Shown: positions 53,291 to 61,621 of the stretch, piece after piece | Layout of the letters: each line of letters opens with the position of its first letter | How positions within the stretch are numbered: position 1 is the stretch's first letter | DNA from: Aquimonas voraii | GTDB lineage: Bacteria > Pseudomonadota > Gammaproteobacteria > Xanthomonadales > Xanthomonadaceae | Assembly (NCBI RefSeq): GCF_900101825.1 | Contig: NZ_FNAG01000001.1 | Coordinates: forward strand, 186,001-250,000 | Direction: 5' to 3' | Length of the DNA: 64,000 nucleotides | Translations under genes and position numbers: made by a program | Notes under the pieces: generated by a model | Seen by the model: the letters and a program-made list of their open reading frames with translations, nothing else | Told to the model about the DNA's origin: nothing | Databases searched by the model: none

Positions 53291-54289
53291 TCAGCCGCCG
53301 CGGTCGGAGCGCAGGGCCTTGAGCGCGGCCTCCCGTCCCGCCGCCTCGCGTCCGGCCAGCAGGCCGAGTGCGACGATGCCGGCCATCACGATCGCCGCCC
53401 CGGTCCAGGCGGTCGCGCCGGGCAGGGCTTCGGCGAACAGCAGGGCGCCCAGCACCGAGGCGAAGACGATTTCCGCGGCCTGCATCGCTTCCACCGCACC
53501 CAAGGCACCCGGTTGGTCCTGCACGCGGCCGGTGGCCTCGAAGAACAGCACGGTGGCGATGATCCCGGCGAACAGGGCGACGCCGCCGGCCAGCCAGACC
53601 TGCTCCGCGGGTGGCGCCCCGCTGCGGGCAAACGCGAGGGCAGCGATGGCGAACCACAGCGGCTGGCTGGCCAGCGTCATGCCGAACACGCGCTGGGTCG
53701 CGTTCAAGCGCTCGCCGGTCTTCTCCAGATGCAGCAGCAGGCCGCGATTGCCCAGCGGGTAGGCGAAGGCCGAGACCCCGACCACGCCGAGCGCGATCCA
53801 GTCGGCGAGACGCAGCGCGCCGCCGGCGGCATCGAACTGCATCAGCAGCACGCCGCCGATCATCGCCAGCGCGACCGCGAACACGGCCCGCGGCACGCGA
53901 GCTCTCGAGTCGCGATACAGCAGCGGCGCGCACAGCATTCCGGCCACCACGGTCAGCTGGAAGCTGCCGGCGATCAGCCAGGACGGCCCGGTCGAGGCCG
54001 CCCAGGCGAGGCAGACATAGAACAGTCCGAAGCCGATGCCGCTCCACAGCAGCCAAGGCCCCGGTCTGCGGCGAAGGCTCGCCCACACGGGTGCCACGCC
54101 GCCCTGCCAGGCCATCAGCGGCAGCATCAGCGGCAGGGTGATCAGGTAGCGCAGGCAGGCCGTCCACAGCCAGTCGCCCTCGGCATCGGCGGCGGCGCGG
54201 TTCAGCACATAGGTGGCGCTGAAGAACAGGGCCGAAGCCAGACCCAGCGCGATCGCGAGATACGCGCCGCGCTTCGCGCTCGCCGGCAT
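53291..54289 (-). CDS. Multidrug-resistance-type efflux transporter (EamA/DMT superfamily)
   Basis: 332 residues with about ten hydrophobic helices in two halves. Features include the N-terminal ALGLASALFFSATYVLNRAA, GIGFGLFYVCLAWAASTGPSWLIAGSFQLTVVAGMLCAPLL, and a second-half PGALGAVEAMQAAEIVFASVLGALLFAEALPGATAWTGAAIVMAGI, the EamA 'GE-ALP' tail. Matches the multidrug resistance efflux transporter branch of the drug/metabolite superfamily. Substrate unknown. Starts one base after the flavin reductase stop, implying co-transcription. Confidence 0.84.
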   Translation of the reverse strand: MPASAKRGAYLAIALGLASALFFSATYVLNRAAADAEGDWLWTACLRYLITLPLMLPLMAWQGGVAPVWASLRRRPGPWLLWSGIGFGLFYVCLAWAASTGPSWLIAGSFQLTVVAGMLCAPLLYRDSRARVPRAVFAVALAMIGGVLLMQFDAAGGALRLADWIALGVVGVSAFAYPLGNRGLLLHLEKTGERLNATQRVFGMTLASQPLWFAIAALAFARSGAPPAEQVWLAGGVALFAGIIATVLFFEATGRVQDQPGALGAVEAMQAAEIVFASVLGALLFAEALPGATAWTGAAIVMAGIVALGLLAGREAAGREAALKALRSDRGG

Positions 54290-54290
54290 G

Positions 54291-54785
54291 TCAGTCCTGG
54301 GCGAAGCGCCGGTAGGCGCCGCGCAGGTAGAGCAGGGGTTCGAGCTCGGAGGACTCGAAGCCTTCGACCTCGGCCAGCAGGATCACGTGATCACCGCCGG
54401 CGTAGCGCTCGACGATCCGGCAGGCGAAGCGAGTCACGCAGCCCGGCAGCAGGGGCAGCCCACCCGGCCCGCGTTCGAGCTCGATCCCCGCAAAGCGATC
54501 GATGCCGTGGGTGGCGAAGCGCTGCGACAGCTCGCGCTGATCGGCGCCGAGCACATGCACCGCGTAGTGGCTGGCGCGCTGGAAGGCCTCGAACGAGGCT
54601 GCGCGCCGGGCGATGCACCACTGCACCAGCGGCGGCTCCAGCGAGACCGAGGAGAAGCTGTTGACCGTCAGGCCGACATCGTGGGCCGCCACGCCGTCGG
54701 CGCCGGGGTCACGCGCGGTGACGATGGTGACGCCGGTGGCAAAGCTGCCAAGCGCGCGGCGGAGTTCGGCGTGGGGTTTGGTCAT
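54291..54785 (-). CDS. Flavin reductase-like FMN-binding protein
   Basis: 164 residues from the ATG at 54785. The flavin reductase domain is recognisable: ELRRALGSFATGVTIVTARDPGADGVAAHDVGLTVNSFSSVSLEPPLVQWCIARRAASFEAFQRASHYAVHVLGADQRELSQRFA, and a C-terminal GGDHVILLAEVEGFE. Such proteins supply reduced flavin to monooxygenases or act as small FMN reductases. No oxygenase partner is in the window. It lies immediately upstream of the efflux gene. An extension to 54845 lacks homologous sequence. Confidence 0.86.
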   Translation of the reverse strand: MTKPHAELRRALGSFATGVTIVTARDPGADGVAAHDVGLTVNSFSSVSLEPPLVQWCIARRAASFEAFQRASHYAVHVLGADQRELSQRFATHGIDRFAGIELERGPGGLPLLPGCVTRFACRIVERYAGGDHVILLAEVEGFESSELEPLLYLRGAYRRFAQD

Positions 54786-54860
54786 TGCCGGGGCTGTGCA
54801 GTAGGGATGGCGATAGTAGCGTCGGGTGGTCGGGATTGGGCGCACGGACCGCGCGTCAAG

Positions 54861-55030
54861 CCCCTCTCCCCGTGTGGAGCGGAGCGGGCCGTGATCAAGC
54901 TCCCGATGGGAGCTTGAGGCCCGATGAGCCCGAGCGAAGCGAAGGTAGGGGTTGGGGAGAGGGGGAGCAGGCCTCGCGGGGCGTTTGCCCCCTCTCCCCC
55001 GACCCCTCTCCCACGAGGGGAGAGGGGAGA
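54861..55030. repeat. Intergenic repeat block with CCCCTCTCCC-type inverted repeats
   Basis: The 270-nt gap between tesA and the flavin reductase holds a perfect 10-bp hairpin TCAAGCTCCC (54895-54904) and GGGAGCTTGA (54908-54917) with a GAT loop, and a perfect inverted repeat CCCCTCTCCC (55003-55012) with GGGAGAGGGG (55018-55027). The second element recurs at 61515-61537 with a different loop. A half-copy lies at 54861-54871. This is consistent with a dispersed extragenic repeat family. Confidence 0.6.
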
Positions 55031-55055
55031 CAGGCTCTGGCTTGCCCGCCAGAGA

Positions 55056-55748
55056 TCAAGTCCCTTCAGCGCTCGACTTCACCAGCGCCTCCACCTGCGG
55101 CCACACATGCGCCAGCAGCCGCGGCTGCGCCTCTGCGGTCGGATGCAGGTTGTCCGGAAGAAAAGCCTCGCGATCGGTGGCGATGGGCTCCAGCAGGAAG
55201 GGCAGCAGCGCCGTGCCGTGGGTCTCCGCCAGCTCTGCGAACATCCCGTGGAAAGCCTGCGTGTAGTCCGGGCCATAGTTCGGTGGGATATGCATGCCGA
55301 TCAGCAGCACCTTGGCGCCCGCGGCCTGGCTGGCGCTGATCATGCGCGTCAGATTGGCGCGGGCTTGCCCCAGGTCGAGGCCGCGCAGGCCGTCGTTGGC
55401 GCCGAGTTCAATGATCACGACCGAGGGCTCATGCGCCTTCAGATCCGCCTCGATGCGCGCAGCGCCGCCAGCGGTGGTTTCGCCGCTGATGCTGGCGTTC
55501 ACGACGCTCCAGCCGGGGTGTTCCTGGGCGAGCTTCTCGCCCAGCAGATGCACCCAGCCCTGTTCCTTCGACAGGTTGTAGGCGGCCGAGAGCGAATCGC
55601 CGACCACCAGCACCGTGCGTTTGGGCACTGGGCTTTCGGCCATCGAGGCCGCAGAAAGCAGCAGGGCCAGCAGCATCACCACGAATGTGATGACGCCACG
55701 TTCAGATCGGCTGGGCGAGGCTGCGCGGGTTTGCAGGATCAAAGACAT
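55056..55748 (-). CDS. tesA: TesA-type SGNH arylesterase/thioesterase I
   Basis: 230 residues. A signal peptide (VITFVVMLLALLLSAASMAE) precedes an SGNH hydrolase: block I GDSLSAAYNL with catalytic Ser, block II with Gly in SISGETTAGGAARIE, block III GAND (ELGANDGLRGL) with Asn, and block V DNLHPTAEAQPRLL with Asp and His. It matches multifunctional TesA (thioesterase, protease, lysophospholipase) of the periplasm. Divergent from the ABC genes as in E. coli tesA-ybbA-ybbP. Confidence 0.92.
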   Translation of the reverse strand: MSLILQTRAASPSRSERGVITFVVMLLALLLSAASMAESPVPKRTVLVVGDSLSAAYNLSKEQGWVHLLGEKLAQEHPGWSVVNASISGETTAGGAARIEADLKAHEPSVVIIELGANDGLRGLDLGQARANLTRMISASQAAGAKVLLIGMHIPPNYGPDYTQAFHGMFAELAETHGTALLPFLLEPIATDREAFLPDNLHPTAEAQPRLLAHVWPQVEALVKSSAEGT

Positions 55749-55760
55749 GGAGTTCCCGTG

Positions 55761-56479
<719 letters not shown>

Positions 56480-56483
<4 letters not shown>

Positions 56484-58978
56484 GGCTGCTCAAGCTCGCC
56501 TGGCGCTTCACCCGCCGCGACCTCGCCTCGGGCGAGGTGCGCGTGCTGCTGGCGGCGCTGATGCTGGCCGTGGCCGGCGTCACCGCAGTGGCTGCGCTCA
56601 CCGATCGCGCCGAGCGCGCGCTGGCGATGGAGGCCAACCGCCTGCTCGGCGGGGATGCCGTGCTGCGCGCCGACCAGCCGATCGGCGAGGGCCCGCGCGC
56701 GCTGGCCGCCGAGCTCGGCCTGCAGGTCGCCGAGACCCACGGCTTTCCGAGCATGGTCCGCGCCGGCGAGGCCCTGCGCCTGTCCGACATCCGCGCTCTC
56801 TCCGAGGGCTATCCGCTGCGCGGCGAGTTCCTGCTGATCGACGCGCAAGGCCGCGAGTACGCGGCCGACGGCATCCCTGCGCGTGGCGAGGTCTGGATCA
56901 CCCGTGCGGGTGCCGAGGCCCTTCAGGTGGGCATCGGCGATACGCTCAAGATCGGCAGCAGCGAGCTGAGGCTGTCGGCCCTGATCGCGCAGGAGCCGGA
57001 CGCCGCGCTCGACTACTTCAACGTCGCACCCAAGGTCTCGATCAACCTCGCCGACCTCGAAGCCACCGGCCTGGTGCAGGTCGGCAGCCGCATCAGCTAT
57101 CGCTTCGCGGTGGCCGGCGATGCGTCCGCGGTGGCGCGCTGGATCCGCGCCCAGCGCGAGGACCTCGGCCGCGGCCAGCGGCTGGAAACGGTGCAGGACG
57201 CCCGCCCCGAGCTGCGCAACGCGCTGGAGCGTGCGGATCGCTTCCTCGGCCTCGCCGCCCTGGTCGCGGTGGTGCTGTCGGCCATCGCCGTGGCCATGGC
57301 CGCACGCCGGCACAGCGCGCGCCATCTCGATGCCTGCGCGGTGCTGCGCTGCCTCGGCGCCGACCAGCGTGCGATCGTGGTGATCCAGCTCGGCGAGCTG
57401 CTGTTCCTCGGGCTGATGGGCAGCCTCGTCGGCGCCCTGATCGGCTACGGCCTGCAGGCCGGAGTCACCGCCTGGCTGGCGCAGGTGCTCGGTCTGTCGG
57501 TGCCTGCCCCCGGCCTGCTGCCGTTGGCGCAGGGCTTGGCCGTGGGCCTGATCGTGCTGTTCGCCTTTGCCGCGCCGCCGGTGCTGGCGCTGCGGCGGGT
57601 GCCGGCGCTGCGCGTGCTGCGGCGTGATCTCGGCGGCGTCGAGGCCAGCGCGGTCGCGGTGTCGCTGCTCGGGCTGGGCGCGCTGGCGGCGCTGCTGTGG
57701 TGGAAGGCCGGCTCGGTCAAGCTGGGCGCAGCCATGCTCGGCGGCATGCTCGGCACCTTCATCGTGCTGGCGCTGCTGGCGCTGGCGCTGGTGGCCGTGC
57801 TGAAGCGCGTGCGCGGCCGCCTGCGCGGCGTCTGGCGCTACGGGCTGGCCAACGTCTCGCGGCGCGCGGCGGTCAGCGTGGCGCAGATCAGTGCGCTGGG
57901 CCTGGGCCTGATGGTGCTGCTGATGCTCGGACAGGTGCGCGGCCAGCTGCTGGACCGCTGGCAGCAGGCCATTCCCGAGGACGCGCCAAATCGCTTCGTG
58001 GTCGGCGTGCAGGCCGACCAGGTCGAGGGCGCGCTGGAAGTCATGCAGGCGCGCGGCGTCGAAGCGCCGGGCCTGCTGCCGATGGTGCGCGGGCGCCTGG
58101 TGCAGCACAACGGCGAGGCGGTCACAGGCGAAAGCTATGCGGAGCGCGGCCAGCGCGCGCGCCGGCTGGCCGAGCGCGAGTTCAACCTGAGCTGGGCGCA
58201 GGATCTGGCCGTCGACGGCAACCCCGTGGTCGCCGGCCGCGCCTGGGATCCGTCCGGCACCGCGCCCGAAGTCTCGGTGGAGCAGGGCATTGCCGAGACG
58301 CTGGGCTGGTCGCTCGGCGACCGTATCGCGTTCGATGTGGCCGGCCGCGTGTTCGAGGCCGAGATCACCAGCCTGCGCGAGGTGACCTGGGAGGGCTTCC
58401 GACCCAACTTCTTCGTCATCGCCAACGCGCCGGCGCTGAAGGATTCGGCGGCCAGCTACATCACCGCGGTCAATGTGCCCCGCGGCGATGTCGAGTTCAC
58501 GCGGACCCTGGTCGGGCGCTTCCCCAATGTCTCGGTGATCGACGTCGACGCCATCATCGAGCAGGTCCAGCGCACCGCGCGCCAGGCCACGCTGGCGGTG
58601 GAGTACGTGTTCTTCTTCACCCTGGGCGCCGGCCTGCTGGTGCTGGTCGCTGCGGTCACCAGCAGCCAGGATGAGCGCCTGCTTGAGGGTGGGGTGATGC
58701 GCGTGCTTGGCGCGCGCGGCCTGCAGCTGCGTCTCGCCCAGGCCAGCGAGTTCCTGGCGATCGGCATCATCGCCGGCGGTATCGCTGCGCTGGCGGCGAC
58801 CGGGCTGACCGCGCTGGTGGCGGACATCGTGTTCGAGCTGCCCTTCGCACCCGATTGGGGGCATGTCGCCGCCGGCTTCGGTGCTGGCGTGCTGGCGGTG
58901 CTGGTGACCGGGCTGGCCGCCACGCGGCGTGTGGTCAGCACCCCGCCGGCCATCACCCTGCGGGCGCTGCAGGGGTGA
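56480..58978 (+). CDS. ABC transporter permease (YbbP-like, FtsX family)
   Basis: 832 residues. Multiple TM helices with two FtsX-type cores: the first after about residue 250 (FLGLAALVAVVLSAIAVAMAARRH, HLDACAVLRCLGADQRAIVVIQLGELLFLGLMGSLVGALIGYG) and the second at the end (VFFFTLGAGLLVLVAAVTSSQDERLLEGGVMRVLGARGLQLRLAQASEFLAIGIIAGGIAALAATGLTALVADIVF). Long periplasmic loops lie between. The length is like that of the E. coli YbbP (about 804). Start overlaps the ATPase stop. Likely mediates a mechanotransmission-type export reaction on the periplasmic side; substrate unknown. Confidence 0.9.
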
Positions 58979-59343
58979 GACCCGTCGCCGGAACATAGGG
59001 TGGGGCCCTGGCCCACCGCGGCATCAAGTCTCGCCGGAGGCTCGGAGAGACGAGTCATAGGGTGGGCCCTGGCCCACCGTGAGCTTTGCGCTCGCCTCGG
59101 TCCACCGTGTTTGTCGCCCCATTGTTCGCGCACCGCGGCAAAGTTCAAGGCCATGGTGGGCCAGGGCTCACCCTATGCGCTCGGCGTTGGCTCGCGCCGC
59201 GCCGTGCTCCGGCTAATCCCGAATCCCGAATCCCGAATCCCTCGCCGCAGCGTTGAGTTTCGCTGGGGCAGGACCCACTCTATGCAGGCTCGAAACACCG
59301 CCGTGACGCAGCACCTGCCCGCGGCACGCCCCAAGGAACTGGA
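58979..59343. repeat. Intergenic region with three GGGTGGGCCC elements and a GATTCCC heptamer array
   Basis: 365 nt between ybbP-like and grxC with no gene. It holds two forward copies of a palindromic element (CATAGGGTGGGCC...GGCCCACC) at 58994-59017 and 59056-59084 and one inverted copy at 59153-59176, and then four copies of a 7-bp unit AATCCCG (59215-59241). The heptamer has GGG runs spaced by 4 nt on the minus strand, a G-quadruplex-type pattern. Confidence 0.65.
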
Positions 59344-59604
59344 ATGCCCGACATCAAGATCTACAGCACGGCCGTCTGCCCCTACTGCGTGGCGGCCAAG
59401 AACTTCCTGAAGCAGCGCGGCCAGAGCTGGGAGGAGGTCCGTGTCGATCTCGACCCTGCCGTCCGCAAGGAAATCGTGGAGAAGACCGGCCGCACCTCGG
59501 TGCCGCAGATCTTCATCAACGGCCAGCACATCGGTGGCTTCGACGACATGGTGGCGCTGGACCGCGCGGGCGGCCTCGCGCCCCTGCTGGAGGCAGGCGC
59601 ATGA
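59344..59604 (+). CDS. grxC: Glutaredoxin 3
   Basis: 86 residues, the standard GrxC length. Dithiol active site CPYC (C12, C15) in IKIYSTAVCPYCVAAKNFLKQRG; TSVPQIFINGQHIGGFDDMVALDRAGGLAPLL contains the cis-proline and the GGFDD glutathione site. Reduces protein disulfides and mixed disulfides with glutathione, and is a dehydrogenase partner in ribonucleotide reduction. It overlaps the following AhpD-like gene by 4 nt (ATGA). Confidence 0.95.
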   Translation: MPDIKIYSTAVCPYCVAAKNFLKQRGQSWEEVRVDLDPAVRKEIVEKTGRTSVPQIFINGQHIGGFDDMVALDRAGGLAPLLEAGA

Positions 59605-59954
59605 GCAGCCGCGTGCAGGAGTTCACCGATTTCCGCAAGCGCATGAACGAGCGCATCCTGTCCGAGGACAATCAGGTGGTGCGCCGCTTCTTCGCGCTCG
59701 ACACCCAGACCTACAAGGACGGCGCGCTCGACCACAAGACCAAGGAGCTGCTGGGTCTGGTCGCCTCCATGGTGCTGCGCTGCGACGACTGCATCAGCTA
59801 CCACATCGCCCAGTGCAAGGAAGCCGGCGTCAATCGCGAGGAGTTCTTCGAGACCTTCTCGGTGGCGCTGGTGGTGGGCGGATCGATCGTGATCCCGCAC
59901 CTGCGCCGCGGCGTGGATTTCCTGGATCAGCTGGAGGCTCCGGAGAGCACCTGA
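59601..59954 (+). CDS. AhpD-like carboxymuconolactone decarboxylase family protein
   Basis: 117 residues. The CxxC with downstream His of the AhpD/CMD fold is present: C61, C64, H68 in MVLRCDDCISYHIAQCKEAGVNREEFFETFSVALVVGGSIVIPHLRRGVDF. Such small single-domain proteins form a helical hexamer and can act as thiol-dependent peroxide reductants, and the CDDC is the redox motif. Translational coupling to grxC hints that glutaredoxin or glutathione recycles it. A peroxiredoxin partner is not visible. Confidence 0.85.
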   Translation: MSSRVQEFTDFRKRMNERILSEDNQVVRRFFALDTQTYKDGALDHKTKELLGLVASMVLRCDDCISYHIAQCKEAGVNREEFFETFSVALVVGGSIVIPHLRRGVDFLDQLEAPEST

Positions 59955-60294
59955 CGGTGCTCTCCGGAGCGGGGATTCGGGAGTGGGGATTCGGGATTCG
60001 CTCGCGGCCTTCGACACCAGGGTGCGGCGACTCCGAAGCGCCTTGCCTCAGTCGGGAGACCGCTGGACCCCCGTTCCCATCTCCGCGAGCACAGGCTCTT
60101 CGCGGAGATGGCCCGCCAAGATTTCTCAAGAACAGGTGAGCCGCTACGCGGGGCAGGCTGTTCCCAGGTCAAGCACTCGCTTGGCATCCGCGACGCGTCA
60201 TGCTCTGAACCGATTCCCGATTCCCGATTCCCGATTCCCGATTCCCGGCTCTCCATCGCACAACATCAACGCCCCAACAGCGAGGCCGCGCCCC
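59955..60294. repeat. Intergenic repeat region before the glutathione peroxidase gene
   Basis: 340 nt without a gene. Contents: a reverse-oriented heptamer stretch (GGGATTC units, 59971-60000); a 10-bp inverted repeat CATCTCCGCG (60078-60087) and CGCGGAGATG (60101-60110); and five perfect tandem GATTCCC units (60212-60246), ending 48 nt before the gpx start. The last gives five GGG runs with 4-nt loops on the minus strand. Confidence 0.65.
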
Positions 60295-60777
60295 ATGAGC
60301 TCCCTCTACGACTTCAGCGTGCAGGACATCGACGCCCAGCCCCAGTCGCTGCGCGACTACGCCGGCCGCGTGCTGCTCATCGTCAACACCGCGAGCAAGT
60401 GCGGCTTCACCCCGCAGTACAAGGGGCTTGAAGCCCTGCATCGCAAGTACGAGGGCAAGGGCCTTACCGTAATGGGCTTTCCCTGCGACCAGTTCGGCCA
60501 TCAGGAGCCCGGCGACGAGGCGGAGATCAAGAACTTCTGCAGCCTGAACTACGACGTGCACTTCCCGCTGTTCGCCAAGGTCGAGGTCAACGGCAAGGAC
60601 GCCCACCCGCTGTTCCAGTACCTGAAGAAGGAAGCCAAGGGCATCCTCGGCAGCGAGGCGATCAAGTGGAATTTCACCAAGTTCCTGATCGACCGCGAGG
60701 GGCGGGTGGTCCGTCGCTATGCGCCGACGGACACCCCGGAGTCGATCGAGCGGGACATCGTAGAACTGTTGGGGTGA
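60295..60777 (+). CDS. Glutathione peroxidase
   Basis: 160 residues from the ATG at 60295. The thiol-peroxidase core is clear: peroxidatic C36 in LLIVNTASKCGFTPQYKGLEAL, GFPCDQFGHQEPGDEAEIKNFC with conserved C64 and Gln, and WNFTKFLIDREG with the tetrad Trp and Asn. Cys replaces selenocysteine, as in bacterial BtuE-like enzymes, which often use thioredoxin rather than glutathione. Reduces hydrogen peroxide and organic hydroperoxides. It is separated from the grxC/AhpD pair by the repeat region, so it likely has its own promoter, which I cannot place. Confidence 0.93.
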   Translation: MSSLYDFSVQDIDAQPQSLRDYAGRVLLIVNTASKCGFTPQYKGLEALHRKYEGKGLTVMGFPCDQFGHQEPGDEAEIKNFCSLNYDVHFPLFAKVEVNGKDAHPLFQYLKKEAKGILGSEAIKWNFTKFLIDREGRVVRRYAPTDTPESIERDIVELLG

Positions 60778-61621
60778 GACGCCGCGGTGCGTGAATAGGG
60801 TGGGCCCCGGCCCACCATGGGCTCCGCTCTCGCCTCGGTATTGCTTCATCGCTTCATCGCTCGAAGCGCGAAGGAACACCAAGAGCCTTCTGTCGGCCCT
60901 TCGGCCGGCCCGACCTTGGTGTTGTCATAGGGTGGGCCCTGGCCCACCATGAGCTCGACGGTCTCCTCTGTTCTGTTTCGCCGTTTCGCCGTTTCGCTGC
61001 TTCGTCGCGTGAAGCGAAGAGCAAGAGCTTTCGGTCAGCCCTTTGGGCTGCCCGACCTACCTTTCTTTGCGTGGCCAAAGAAAGGTAGGCCAAAGAAAGG
61101 CCACCCCTCGTCCGCGCCCTTCGCGCATCCGTGCGCGAAGGGTTCGCGTGAGTCGGTCGGGGTTTTCGGACAGGCCGTCCCTGGCCTGTCGAAAACCTTG
61201 GCCGCATCCCTGCGGCCAACCCTGCGGGCGATTCGACCGCCTCCCGCCGCTCCCCAGGGGCCCCGTTGAAGAGCGCGGGCTCCTGCCCGCAGAAGCCAAA
61301 ACCAAAACCAAAGCCAAAGCCGAAGCCGAAGCGCAAAGCCGAAGCGCAAAGCCGAAGCGCAAAGCCGAAGCGCAAAGCCGAAGCGCAAAGCCGAAGCGCA
61401 AAGCCGAAGCGCAGGGCCGGGTGAGGGCTGGCGCCGCGCGAACCCAGGCACTGAACCTCGCCACTGCCCGCCCCAACGCCTTCGTGCCGCACAATACGCG
61501 GCTCTGCTCTCGAACCCCTCTCCCCGCGGGAGAGGGGCAGGGGTGAGGGGTCGGCCAGGCGACAGCCCTGACACCGCCGGCTCCGAATCCCGAATCCCCG
61601 CTCCCGAATCCCGGCTCCCCA
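60778..61621. repeat. Intergenic repeat mosaic upstream of uup
   Basis: 844 nt with no supportable gene. Order: a tandem pair of about 130-bp related units, each opening with ATAGGGTGGGCCC and closing with GCCCGACC (60794-60925, 60926-61060); a 14-bp perfect hairpin CCTACCTTTCTTTG (61057-61070) and CAAAGAAAGGTAGG (61077-61090); a GGCCGCATCCCTGCGGCC palindrome (about 61200); six hexamers then six 13-mers (61295-61408); CCCCTCTCCC with GGGAGAGGGG (61515-61537); and degenerate GAATCCC heptamers up to the uup start. Frames in this region change with the repeat phase and are not genes. Confidence 0.7.
61295..61408. repeat. Hexamer array followed by a perfect 13-bp tandem array
   Basis: Six 6-bp units of the GCCAAA/ACCAAA/GCCGAA type (61295-61330) lead into six perfect copies of GCGCAAAGCCGAA (61331-61408), then a degenerate copy (GCGCAGGGCC). 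The 13-bp period is not a multiple of 3, so all three frames stay open and give the same 13-residue periodic peptide; a coding role is unlikely. Confidence 0.9.

Noticed and set aside
58979-61621. CRISPR array
   Set aside because: Repeats are present but are palindromic extragenic elements, heptamers and a spacer-free tandem array. There are no regular unique spacers and no cas genes.
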